Positions 9,909-20,485 of a DNA stretch of 64,000 nucleotides are shown here, in pieces (the first letter of the stretch is position 1; every line of letters begins with the position of its first letter). The notes under the pieces are model-generated. The model had not been told where the DNA came from. It searched no databases and worked only from the letters and a program-made list of their open reading frames with translations. Position numbers and translations under genes: made by a program. Origin of the DNA: Diadema setosum (Eukaryota; Echinodermata; Echinoidea; Diadematoida; Diadematidae); the NCBI RefSeq assembly GCF_964275005.1, contig NW_027307652.1, positions 434,001 through 498,000 on the forward strand, in the 5' to 3' direction.

Positions 9909-12589
9909 TTTTTCTTCTTCTTTTTCTTCTTTCTCCTCAAAAGTTGTGTATGGATTAGCTCAAAAAGTCCTCTTCCTATCAATGTCAAAATCATACCATA
10001 TATGTATCATGTCTCAAAGACGGCAATCGAACTAAAATCAAAGTTATCAGTCGACCGTGACGTCACTATGACGTCATTATATTCTCAATCATATGTCATT
10101 AATGGAATGGAATTTTTCGATGAAATTTACGTCACATATATTTCAAATTATGCGCATTCTACTCATATTTTCAGAATTCATATTTTCCCTTAAAACGTGC
10201 GCGTACGCGCGCGTTGAAATATTTGTATGCTCAAATCGAGCTCAAAATTTTTTTGCACACGTTTCAGACCATTTGCAGCATTTTTTGAAAAATTGAAAAA
10301 ATCGGACGGACGCGTACGCGCGCGCACATATACGCACGCACAGCTCATATGCAATGAAAATTTCCCGTTTTTTCACTTTGATCGGATGTCTGAAATGTCA
10401 AGGAATATTTCTACCAAGTTTCAAGTCAATCCCACTCAAAATGACGTCATACCGGTCCGTCAAAGTTGAAATTCCGCGCGCGCGTCAATGGCGATATACA
10501 GTGCAACAATGCCAAAAAACTTCCAATTTTAAATCCGATTTTACTCGTCAGGATGGACGGTGACCCCCCATTTTCTTTACATATTCTGAAAGCTGATGAG
10601 TTGTACATGTCATTTCATGGGTTGGCAATGCTGAAAAAATGATTAAAAGGTATCAAATTTCTTAATAAAGTAAAAAAAGTAAATTTTCAAAATGACGTCA
10701 TCAAATTTCAAGTTCATTCAAGCATATCTCACTTATTCTTTAGTTGATTTTCGTCCAAATTTCAATATGTTGTAGCTTATTAAATGGTCTTTCAGATATA
10801 TACTAACAACAATTTGATTGGATGACGGCATCACCTCGTAAAAAGGGATTGATGACGTCATCAAATTTCAAGTTTACTCGAGCGTATCTCACTTATCCTT
10901 TGCCAATTTACACCGAGATTTCAGTATGTTGTAGCTTGTTAAATGATCTTTCATTAATATAATTACAACTTTTTGATTGGATGACGGCATCACCTCGTAA
11001 AAATGGATTGAAAATAATATTGTCAAATTTGACCAGTTTACGTGTTATCTCTATGGGAGAGCAGTTTTTCTGGCAGTGAAAATTGACATGACTCTCTTTT
11101 TCGAGCACTAGCTCACTTATGCTTCGGTGAATTTCTCCCATATATTAGTATGTTGTAGCTGAGACTTTAGGCTATCGTTAGTGTGCCCTTCGTTTTTTCA
11201 TACGGAGTCGGCATCATGCCCAAAAACCTGGTTGAAATTAAAGCTTATCTTCCATTTTTTTTCATATTCCTTTCTTTCTGCAACTTTCTTTGCAATAACT
11301 CAAGAAAAACAAGCTCTATCAGCCCAATATTTTGCACATGTTTAGTTTATGTCACGTACATTATTTCATAAAATAACAACTACTTGATCGGGCACCTTCT
11401 TGGGTATGTAAATTAGGGTCAAAGGTCAAAAATGTTTCATCCTGTATCTTGGTGAATACATGTCTTATCTTTCCCATATTTTGCATACGTAAAGACCATG
11501 TTACAAGAATCATTTCACAAAATAACCACTTTTTGCTCAGACGCCATCTTGTCTGTGCAAAGTAGGGTCAAAGGTCATATGTACTTCTTTCTTTATCTTC
11601 ATTATGACGTGTTATCTCTATGGGAGGGAATTTTTCTAGATGTGAAAATTGACATGATTGTCTTTATCTACGACTAGCTCACTTACCCTTCGGTGAATTT
11701 CTTCCAGATTTTAGTATGTTGTAGCCAATTTAATACTCTTTAAGTTCTATTGCATCAAAGATTTAATCGGATGATGTCTTCACCTCGTGAAAATGGATAT
11801 AATGTAACCTTGTCAAATTTAACCAGTTTACGTGTTATCTCTATGGGAGGGAATTTTTCTGGAAATGAAAATTGACATGGCGGTCTTTATCGAGCACGAG
11901 TTCACTTACTCTTCGGTGAATTTCTCCCAGATTTTAATATGTTGTAGCTGAGACTATGGGCTATCGTCATTGTTCTCTCCAATTTTTCATACGACGCCGA
12001 GATCACGTCAAAAAACTTGGTTGAAATCAAACTTATCTTCGATGTATTGAGATATTTCTTTCTTTCTGCAACTTTCTTTGCAATAACTCGAGAAAAACAG
12101 CCCCTTTCATCCCCATATTTTGCACATGTTTAGTTCATGTCACGTACATTATTTCATAAAATAACAACTACTTGATCAGACACCATCTTGGGTATGTAAA
12201 TTAGGGTCAAAGGTCATAAATGTTTCAACCTGTATCTTGGTGAATACATGTCCTATCTTTCCCATATTTTGCACACGTAAAGACCATGTTACAAGAATCA
12301 TTTCACAAAATAACCACTTTTTGCTCAGATGCCATCTTGGCTGTGCAAAGTTGGGTCAATGGTCAAAATACTTCATTCTGTATCTTCGTTATAGTGTATA
12401 CAGAATTTGGTACCAAAGATGGCAGACCTGACTCTCTTTTCTAAATGAGAATCCAAACATCACACGGCCAATGTCTCTAAACACAGATGAAACGTATATG
12501 GTCATGTCTATTGCGATCAGGACTCGAATCATTGATTAAAAAAAAATCGGATCACCTAATTTGTCAGTCTTGACAAATTCCAAGTCTAG
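9909..12589 (+). mobile_element. Rolling-circle-like element U1 (HINE/Helentron type)
   Basis: Starts directly after the CTAG of U0 and ends at CTAG 12586-12589. Order of parts: TTC-rich leader; paired TGACGTCA sites at 10058-10065 and 10069-10076; two alternating GC/AC tracts (about 10,199-10,215 and 10,311-10,340); the block gtgaccccccattttc; then internal ~560-bp modules beginning acgtgttatctctatggg and carrying GGGTCAAAGGTCA. The 3' end is TCGGATCACCTA plus a 9-bp stem (loop GTCT) plus CTAG. The 5' hairpin found in other copies is missing here. No transposase or Rep/helicase frame is present, so it is non-autonomous. Family assignment rests on end structure only. Confidence 0.7.
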
Positions 12590-12865
12590 TTTCCACATTA
12601 TTCTCATTAACAGTAGCCTTTGTTTCTCTTTGAAAACAACATTTTCTGAAAGCATAACTCTTACTCTCACCACTTTCGAAACATCTCATCAGTTTGATGG
12701 GGAGAAGGTATGAAATTAGTGCATTGACCCTACCCATTTTGTTCAAATGCGATTTTCTCGGAATTGTTTTTGCGCTACGCGGCGTTTTTCGTCGGTTCGC
12801 CGTATCACCGACGATATTGTTGAAACAGGGAGTTCTCTTCCCACCTCCATGCTTGAAACCATTTT

Positions 12866-12871
12866 TATAAA
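12866..12871 (+). promoter_or_regulatory. TATA box of mini-gene copy A
   Basis: TATAAA in the context tttttataaaggc. A start site would be expected near 12,896. The initiation codon lies about 230 bp further on, and no in-frame ATG in good context intervenes. The same box is at 21,723-21,728 (copy B) and 35,771-35,776 (copy C). Confidence 0.5.
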
Positions 12872-13123
12872 GGCTACCAACTACTGACGGCGTGCGTTGT
12901 GTGTACTACTGGTGCAGTACTTGGTGCGTCGTCTGTGTGTCTGTGTATTCAAGAGTAAGGCAAAGTTCAGCGGTTGACGCGGAGCTGCAGCACAGGTTCC
13001 CTTCGAAGTGGGAGTTTGAGAGGCCAGATCGTCCGGGTTCTTTGCGAGCGAGTTGTCGTGTGTCCTCCTTTTGCCTGCTTGTGTCTGTCTCGTCCAACCA
13101 AAGGGGTACACTAAAGATAAACC

Positions 13124-13389
13124 ATGGCTCACCTCTGCTTCTTGGTTGTTATCACCCTCTCCTTTATGAGCGTTACCTCAGCTGGAATCGGTAAGTTTGT
13201 TTTTTATTACTTTGACAAAAATCTTATTTCATCTAATCATTTCATCTTCTTCTTCTTTTTTTTTTTTTTTTGGTGGGGGGGGGGGGTCTTGTGTCTTGGT
13301 TTTCTTTTCTTTCTCCTCTTTCAGTCTTTCTGGTCGCTACAATAGCTACAATCTCTTTGTCCAGTGATGTAATCAGCTTTCATTGTTGA
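13124..13389 (+). CDS. Two-exon small secreted or membrane peptide, copy A
   Basis: Exon 1 coding is 13,124-13,190. The ATG has an ideal ACCATGG context and begins MAHLCFLVVITLSFMSV, a typical signal peptide with a likely cleavage site after Ala-20 (TSA/G). The exon ends in phase 1 at a perfect donor, G/GTAAGT (13,191). A strong pyrimidine tract (tttctttctcctctttcag) gives an acceptor at 13,324. Exon 2 is 13,325-13,389, keeps phase and adds VFLVATIATISLSSDVISF to a TGA. The predicted product is 43 residues with two hydrophobic stretches. The 134-bp intron contains a T16-G10 homopolymer run. I do not recognise the peptide. It may be a complete small gene, or the first exons of a larger secreted protein truncated by the adjoining element at 13,417. 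No AATAAA lies before that element. Confidence 0.5.
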
Positions 13390-15087
13390 ATGGTTTTACG
13401 TACAAATGACATTTCATTAGGTGATCCGAGTATCCTCTCGGATCACCTTCTGTATCTGTACGGATTCTTTGTTCTTCTTCTTCTTCTTTCTTTCTGGACA
13501 AAATTTGTGCATCTACTTACTCAGAAAGTTCTCAGAGTATCAATTTCAAACTCATACCATATATGTATCATGTCCCAAAGACGACAAATCTAAAATATCA
13601 TTGTGATTAGTCAATCGTGACGTCACTATGACGTCATTATATGAAAACACATTCTCAATCATATCTCATTAATGGAATGGAGTTTTTCAATGAAATTTAC
13701 GTCACATATATTTCAAGTTATGGGCATTTTACTCATATTCTCAAAATGCATACTTTCCTTTGAAACGTGTGCGTACGCGCACGTTGAAATATTTGTATGC
13801 TCAAATCGAGCTCAAATTTTTTTTTGCACACGTTTCAGACCATTTAGAGCATTTTTTGAAAAATTGAAAAAATTTTACGGACGCGTACGCGCGCGCGCAT
13901 ATACGCACGCACAGCTCATATGCAATAGAAATTTCCCGTTTTTTTACACTTATCGCCTGCCTGAAATGTCAGGGAATATGTCTACCAAGTTTCAAATCAA
14001 TCCGACTCAATATGACGTCATACGGGCCCGTCAAAGTTGAAATTCCGCGCGCGCGTCAATGGCGATATACATGCAACAATGCCAAAAAAACTGCCAATTT
14101 TAAATCCGATTTTACTCGTCAGGATGGACGGTGACCCCCCATTTTCTTTACATATTCTGAAAGCTGATGAGTTGTACATATCATTTCATGGGTTGGCGAT
14201 GCTGGAAAAATGATTAAAAGATATCAAATTTCTTAATAAAATAAAAAGAGTAAATTTTCAAAATGACGTCATCAAATTACAAGTTCACTCAAGCGTATCT
14301 CACTTATCCTTTGCCAATATACACCCAGATTTCAGTATGTTGTAGCTTATTATATGATCTTTCATTAATATTATTACAACATTTTGATTAGATGACGGCA
14401 TCACCTCGTAATATTGGATTGAAAGTAATCTTGTCAAATTTGACCAGTTTACGTGTTATCTTGAATTGAATTGAATTGAATAACTGAAACTGCACTGGTC
14501 TTGCACTCGAGACACAGTGAACAGTTCCAGCACGTTTATTTTCATATTTCACTTGACATCAAAATACATCCAAAAAAAGAATACAAACCAAGTAAGATAC
14601 AAAATATGTCATACGTCGGGAAATGAACAGAAAAAAGTGTGTCAGCATACACAATGTACATAAGACTATTCTCTATAACTTGTGAAATATGATGGAACCG
14701 CAAAAGCAAAGCTTGTAAACGCAGGTTCCATGAAAAAATACCGGTGTAAATTTGCTATGCAATCAATGGAGATAGGACACAAAGTAATAATGACGAAACG
14801 ATTATGAAAGCTAAAATATCAAAGTACAAAGGGAAAAAGAAATAAGAGAATAAAAAGAAAAAGTGAAAAAAAAACAAAACAAAAAACAAGAACCCAAAGA
14901 ATAAGAACTAAATGAAAATATGGCATATATTAGGTACACAAGTATATACGTGCACATTATCTATAATCAACTTCATAATGAGTTCAAAATGTTAATACAA
15001 ATACGGGTGCAGTGATTATATAACGGGAGCATAAACCAGAAATATACATTGAACGAGGATACTGCGCATATAACATATTGAAATATT

Positions 15088-17049
15088 CTAATCAGACTGA
15101 TTATATTCATTTATTAACATTAATTTCAATTTTTGTTTAAATGTAAACATACTAGAACAATTGATTAAATCGGCGGGAAGATCATTCCAGAATTTAGGTC
15201 CGGTAAAAACAATTGTTTTTTGAGCAAGGAGTGTGCGAGTACGTGGAAGGTGAAATGATTCTCTTTGTCTTGTGGGGTAAGCATGGACGATATAGTTTTT
15301 CTGAAACATATGAGTAAATACGTCAGGCAAGCCGTTTGCTGATAACTGAAACATAAATGTGCCTAAGTTGTATAAAAACAAGTCAGCAACCTTAAGGAGT
15401 CTGTTTTCAAAGAAGAAATAATTCGTGTGACAATAATAATCGGCTAGATTTATTGAACGAATAGCCCGTTTTTGTAGTTTGAAAATTTTATCAATGTATA
15501 ATTTGGCACAGTTTCCCCAGGCAAGTATTCCGTAACAGAGGTAGGGTAAAATGAGCGTTGAATATAAGTTTTTCAAAATATACTTTGGAAAAAAATGTTT
15601 TAGCTTATTTAGAATCCCAGTATTTCTCGAAAGCATTTTAGATAAATAATTCATGTGATATTTCCATGTTAATTCATGGTCAATATGAAGACCTAAAAAT
15701 TTAAACGATTCAACTTGAATCAAACTATTATTATTCATTTTTATATCGCCAGGCAAATGGATCACAGAATTACTAAATAACATATAAACAGTTTTGTTTA
15801 TATTAAGAGACAACTTGTTTGCTTGGATCCACATTTGAACCGACTTTAATTCTCTGTTCACTACATCTAGAAGGGTTGTTGGGTTTCGATGGGAAAAAAA
15901 GATATTAGAATCATCGGCAAAAAGAAGAAAAGATAAAACATTAGATGAATTTTTGAAATCGTTTATATAAAGAATAAACAAAAGTGGGCCTAAAAGGGAT
16001 CCTTGAGGGACCCCACAAGATAGTGTTTTTAAGTTGGAACTGAAGCCGTTGATATTTACAAACTGTTTCCTGTTAGTTAGGTAGCTCCTGAACCAGTCCA
16101 AGGCCTTTCCCCGTATCCCATAGTGCGAGAGTTTGTATAGCAAAATACCGTGATCGATAGTGTCAAAGGCCTTGGATAGGTCCAGGAATATACCAACAGT
16201 ATGTGACGAGTCGTCAATAGCGTGGGCTACTTTATCGATAAAAGCAAGCACAGCATGAGTAGTAGAGTGTTTTTTCCTAAATCCAAATTGAGACTCACAA
16301 AAAATATTGCATTCGTTTAGGAACTTAATTACACGAGAATATATCAACTGTTCAAGAATCTTAGACATCGCCGTCAAAAGAGAAATTGGACGATAATTAC
16401 TTACATCTTGCTTGTTACCTTTTTTATAAATCGGAACAACTTTAGCAATTTTCATTTGACTAGGCACTACGCCAGTAACAAGGGACAGATTAAATATATA
16501 TGTTAAAGGAGACAATATTGCCGATATAATATTTTTCAGTAAAAAATTTGTAATACCATCATGTCCAGCACTCTTTTTTGCTTTCAACTTCAGAACTACA
16601 TCCCTCACCTCGTATTCTTGGATGGGAGTAAAAAACACAGATTGAGGATTTGGATCAGTTAGAAAATAATGAAATTCTTTATCTGTTACTGGGATATTAC
16701 TAGCAAGACTGGGGCCTAAATCAACAAAAAAATCATTAAACGCATTAGCAACATGTACCGGATTTTGGATCGAGATACCATGCTGAGATATTTCCTTCAC
16801 TTGTTCCGATTTATCTTTAACTCTGAGAACTTCATTAATCACCTTCCACGTACTCTTGGTATCATTTTTATAAAGTTCAAACTGCCTCGTGAAATACCTC
16901 CTCTTAGCAAATCTCAAAGTTGTTGTAAGAATATTACGATAACATGCATATTTACCTTTCGTATTTTCATTTGGATTCCTCTTATATTTACAAAATAAAT
17001 CATTCTTATGATTGATAGACTTAAGGAGGGATTTGGTGATCCAAGGCAT
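15088..17049 (-). CDS. LINE ORF2, reverse transcriptase part
   Basis: Open for 653 codons. Reverse transcriptase motifs in order: KSAGHDGITNFLLK; SNYRPISLLTAMSKILEQ; FGFRKKHSTTHAV; GIFLDLSKAFDTIDH with the first catalytic Asp; CGVPQGSLLGPLLFILYIND; LLFADDSNIFF with the catalytic Asp pair; NKLSLNINKT; and FKFLGLHID in the thumb side. A C-terminal region of about 200 residues follows, with no RNase H recognised. It would act on element RNA at a nicked genomic target. The ATG at 17,049 is internal to the protein: it continues the endonuclease frame across a poly-A run at 17,058-17,064 after a -1 change of frame. Confidence 0.92.
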   Translation of the reverse strand: MPWITKSLLKSINHKNDLFCKYKRNPNENTKGKYACYRNILTTTLRFAKRRYFTRQFELYKNDTKSTWKVINEVLRVKDKSEQVKEISQHGISIQNPVHVANAFNDFFVDLGPSLASNIPVTDKEFHYFLTDPNPQSVFFTPIQEYEVRDVVLKLKAKKSAGHDGITNFLLKNIISAILSPLTYIFNLSLVTGVVPSQMKIAKVVPIYKKGNKQDVSNYRPISLLTAMSKILEQLIYSRVIKFLNECNIFCESQFGFRKKHSTTHAVLAFIDKVAHAIDDSSHTVGIFLDLSKAFDTIDHGILLYKLSHYGIRGKALDWFRSYLTNRKQFVNINGFSSNLKTLSCGVPQGSLLGPLLFILYINDFKNSSNVLSFLLFADDSNIFFSHRNPTTLLDVVNRELKSVQMWIQANKLSLNINKTVYMLFSNSVIHLPGDIKMNNNSLIQVESFKFLGLHIDHELTWKYHMNYLSKMLSRNTGILNKLKHFFPKYILKNLYSTLILPYLCYGILAWGNCAKLYIDKIFKLQKRAIRSINLADYYCHTNYFFFENRLLKVADLFLYNLGTFMFQLSANGLPDVFTHMFQKNYIVHAYPTRQRESFHLPRTRTLLAQKTIVFTGPKFWNDLPADLINCSSMFTFKQKLKLMLINEYNQSD

Positions 17050-18179
17050 TCTTGGTGTTTTTTTATAGGTAGAACGGGTGGATTGTCGTAAGGAATAATT
17101 TCATCATAAAGCCTAGAAAATTTATCCAGAAAAGTATGAAATGCAGTTTCTGCATCATTATCAATACCAAAAACTTCTTCCCAGTTAGCAGTCAACAATC
17201 TCTCCCTCAGTCTATCAATGTTGCTCTCAGAAAAATCACGAAAAGTAAATCTTTGAGTCTTAAGACAACAGCTTTTCACAAGAGGAACCTTGGCGTATAT
17301 CGGGAAATGATCAGATATATCAGATACTATAACACCAGATGATACAAACGAAATATCGTTAGAAAAAATATTGTCTATCAAGGTGGATGATGTATCAGTC
17401 ACACGGGTAGGTTTTCTAATTAACGGTATAAGATATTTGGATAACATCAGGTCTAAAAATTCTTGGCAGTGGACATTTTCATTGTAATGAAGCAAATTCA
17501 AATTAAAGTCCCCCATGATAAAAATATTCTTTTGGTGTAGGGAAGGCGTTAGCAACAAATCAGAAAACGTTTCAAAAAAGTCCCGGAAATTGGAAGAAGG
17601 CGGCTTATAAACTTCACCAACTACAATATTCTTTTGTTTTGATATTTCAATTTCAATAAAAATACATTCCAAACTATCACACATTATATTTAAATCCTTC
17701 AATATTTTAACTTCCAAATTGTTTGTAACAAAAAAACCTACACCACCCCCTCTCCTGTCAAGCCTATTATTCGAATGAAAAGTATACCCTGGAATAGAAT
17801 AAAGTGAAGACGGCAAGTTGCTTATCCAAGTCTCTGATACACCAATAACAGAACAATCAGATTTCACTTGATTTAAAAATGTTTCCAGCTGATCAACCTT
17901 TTTATTAAGACTTCTGATATTATAATGCAAAAGAAGAAGTTCACTCACAGGAGTCTTTTGCATTTGTTCAATCATTTCATTCACGGAATAATAATTAGTG
18001 GTAATGTTGTAAGCTAACCGATCATTGGGATCAAAATCAAATCGCAGCTCAGGTGTGGCCGTGTAAAGGGACGGTAAAGATACAGGGTTATCAGTACAAT
18101 CAGGGAGGTGAGTCACCTCCCTGGTACAATCTGAAGTCTTGGTCACAAATAGGGAGTTTGTATTCACCTCATTAGCCAT
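17050..18179 (-). CDS. LINE ORF2, leader and AP endonuclease part
   Basis: Starts at ATG 18,177-18,179 (MANEVNTNSLFV). A ~120-residue leader is followed by an apurinic-type endonuclease domain: LLLLHYNIRSLNKK, VIGVSETWI (catalytic Glu), RRGGGVGFFV, VVGEVYKPPSS, FIMGDFNLNLL (catalytic Asp/Asn), STLIDNIFSND, and VSDISDHFPIYA (catalytic Asp-His). This enzyme would nick target DNA to prime reverse transcription. The frame meets A7 at 17,058-17,064 read as ATA AAA AAA; past it the zero frame runs on to a stop at 16,914 with non-homologous residues, while the -1 frame gives the expected TPRMPWITKSLLKS. Confidence 0.9.
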
Positions 18180-19017
18180 TGTGAATTAGATTACAACTAG
18201 TGGGGGAGAAAAGGTTGACAATAAAGAAACTATCACTTACAAGCCGGACGGGGACACAAACTAGACGTGGTTCCCAAACGTGTGACATACAAAAATAACA
18301 CCTGTTGGGAGGTTTCAATATACATCGCGTAACATATTGACTTTGGAAATACGAGAAAAGCATGACATTACTGTTAAACAAAGAGACAACTTGACATACT
18401 TTGCCAGAAACGGAAACACCGTGTAAATAACAATTGGGAGATTTCGTTACCAAGTAGCATATAAACATTTCAAAAGGAAGCAGAAAATACCTAACATTGT
18501 CATTATGGAAAGAGACATTTAAGACAAGCTGGTGTGAAACGCAAACAGCGAGGAATACCAGTTGGTAAATTTCGATGCCAAGCAACATACTGACGCCAAG
18601 GATGCAAATTGCCGTTACGAAAACGGGTGAGTCATGTGTGAAGTCACACAAATGCATGTATAAGAGGAATCTTTTCGAGAAGAAATACAAGAAATGCTTC
18701 TGGAGCGTGGTACACAATAATGTTTTTCCAGTAAACCAGCTGAGAGACAAAAGGTTTCTTAATTCTATCAATAATACAAGTGGGCTATTAGAGTATTCAC
18801 GTACAGCAATTATATTGTGTGAACGGAAACTGCTGATGAGTTTTCCACAAGAAAGACATACGGTACAAACGAAATTTTGCGGGAGAAATCCCGGAAACAA
18901 AAAGACAAGACAAAAACAAAAGAAAAAATATACATATATATCAAAAACGAAACAAGGACCGAAATTAAAATCACGAGGAGTGAAGTAAAAAAGCGAACTA
19001 GACAAAAATCTCGTCAT
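18172..19017 (-). other. Inter-ORF region with an open frame of 281 codons
   Basis: The region between ORF1 and ORF2 contains a long frame rich in Phe, Leu, Cys, Ser and Val whose TAA (18,172-18,174) overlaps the ORF2 ATG (ATGGCTAA). The composition is what T-rich DNA gives by chance, and I see no domain. It could be a non-coding spacer. The 8-nt overlap would nevertheless suit coupled termination and reinitiation. The stretch 19,018-19,612 shows nothing more. Confidence 0.3.
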
Positions 19018-19612
19018 AGAGAAGACACGGTTGTCTGCTCGCAGCCACCACTTCGGGCTAACTATAAATCAATGAACAAAATGTGGACTACAGTGAAAAG
19101 TTCAGCACTATTGGCCTACATAATCATACACAGAACTAACATTATGATTAGTAATGGCAATGCCCATAAAACGACTTCAATGAAGTGTTTTTTTTTTCTT
19201 TTAAACAAAGAACTAAAGCATCATCTTTTGGCTTATACACTGATGGAAAGCAACGTCAATTAGGCACATCATTACGAAAATGGTATATAGTGGTTTCAGA
19301 GAAACTGTATAAATAAACACGCTGAGCAAGCATACAAACAAGAGCAATGCAAAAAAAACACTTAACGTTAATCACTGTTAACTTTTATCTCAGTAAAGCA
19401 TTAAATATGTAGAAAAAAACTGTCTTTGTTGGCAATGAAAACGACTATCACCGTTGAGCAGTAAAACACATTACCGCTTAGCATTGACAAACATTGATTG
19501 TATACATAAGAAGCTATCTGTATTGAAATCTATTATACATGACAAGACGAGATTTTATGACGAAAGTGCTTCATTGTAGAAACCAAAATGCATGAAACAA
19601 AGCTGACTCATT

Positions 19613-20485
19613 CTAGTCACTGTAGTCATTCCATTTATTAGTATTTTTTTCTTTCCATTTCAAAATTACCTTCGTTCCCAGAACAGCAATCTTGGTCGAC
19701 ACTCCTTTCTCTTTCCTCAGTCTGTAGGCAGTTTTAGCTAGCTGTCCTCTGGTGATTTTCATGGCCGGTGGCAAATCAGTGCGGACCGTGATTCTTTTCC
19801 GTTGAAGGGGAGGTGGGGAGGGAGTCGCGTCAGGAGCTTGAGAAGCGAGGTCGGGCCGGCGTTGACGATCCTCAAAGGCCGCTAGGATCCTGTTTCTGTC
19901 CCGCATGTGAACAAACTTAGCGATAATGGGGTTTGGTTGGGGTGGGCGATTCTGCTCAGCCTGGTCATCGGCAACCTGGCGGCGCGGCAATCGGTGAGCG
20001 TTCACCAAGGCGATGTTACTGGCGTCGTCGATTTCGAGGCCGAGATAGGCGAAGGTATCCGATAGAACTTGGTAGATGTTTTCACCCCGTTTCTCCTCTA
20101 CGCCGTAGAACAAAAGGTTAGAGCGCCGGTTGTACAATTCCATGGTCATGAGCTTTTCCTTCAGATCCGCAACTTCGGCCGCCATTTTGCTTTCAATCTC
20201 AGGCAGTTGTTTGCGCTCTATTTCAATAATTTTGTCGGAATTCATTGTCACGGAAGCTTCTATTTCCGACATTTTCCCCCTGAGTAAGGTAACCTCACTG
20301 GTGAGGGTGTCGAGCTTAGAGCTGAGATTAGCAGATGATTCTGTAATGCTGCGTTGAATATCGGCAAGCGTGGGCTGGTGGGCAACCGGAGAGGAAAGGG
20401 TGGCCTGGCTCTCCGCTGTTTCGTCAGCCAGTGGTTTTGGTTGGGTGTTGGGTGCGGTCTTCGAGCGAGTAGCAGGGGGAGCCAT
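19613..20485 (-). CDS. LINE ORF1 nucleic-acid-binding protein
   Basis: 290 codons from ATG 20,483-20,485. A Pro/Thr-rich N-terminus (about 1-40) is followed by a coiled coil (about 50-125; SKLDTLTSEVTLLRGKMSEI). An RRM-like core follows, with YNRRSNLLFYGVEEKRGEN, VNAHRLPRR and PIIAKFVHMRDRNRI. A basic C-terminal domain ends ILKWKEKNTNKWNDYSD. This matches the L1-type ORF1 (Transposase_22) layout: trimerisation by the coil and RNA binding by the RRM and C-terminal domains. It appears intact. GC content is clearly higher than in the surrounding DNA. Confidence 0.85.
   Translation of the reverse strand: MAPPATRSKTAPNTQPKPLADETAESQATLSSPVAHQPTLADIQRSITESSANLSSKLDTLTSEVTLLRGKMSEIEASVTMNSDKIIEIERKQLPEIESKMAAEVADLKEKLMTMELYNRRSNLLFYGVEEKRGENIYQVLSDTFAYLGLEIDDASNIALVNAHRLPRRQVADDQAEQNRPPQPNPIIAKFVHMRDRNRILAAFEDRQRRPDLASQAPDATPSPPPLQRKRITVRTDLPPAMKITRGQLAKTAYRLRKEKGVSTKIAVLGTKVILKWKEKNTNKWNDYSD

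Larger units (their letters stand above)
12590..13416 (+). repeat. Segment S, copy A (promoter, two exons, intron)
   Basis: An 827-bp unique-looking block between element U1 (ending CTAG 12589) and U2 (starting TTAGG 13417). Copies B and C differ from it at only a few positions: gcgctAcgcgg here against gcgctGcgcgg in B and C, and gtgtaTtcaag in A and C against gtgtaAtcaag in B. It contains a TATA box, a ~230-bp 5' untranslated stretch and a two-exon reading frame. Either the rolling-circle element captured it, or tandem gene copies became separated by elements. Confidence 0.8.

Noticed and set aside
10227..10469. Recurrent ~80-codon frames over the GC-alternating tracts (RVRARAYTHAQL)
   Set aside because: Produced by the alternating CG/CA tract inside the element; copies carry frame changes and no supporting start context or splice sites.
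12881..13132. 83-codon minus-strand frame opposite the mini-gene 5' region
   Set aside because: Antisense shadow of the GC-richer 5' untranslated stretch; identity among copies follows from the recent duplication and is not evidence of coding.
18575..19263. Plus-strand frames of 137 and 128 codons
   Set aside because: They lie antisense within the LINE inter-ORF region, are Lys/Thr-rich, and have no domain or promoter.
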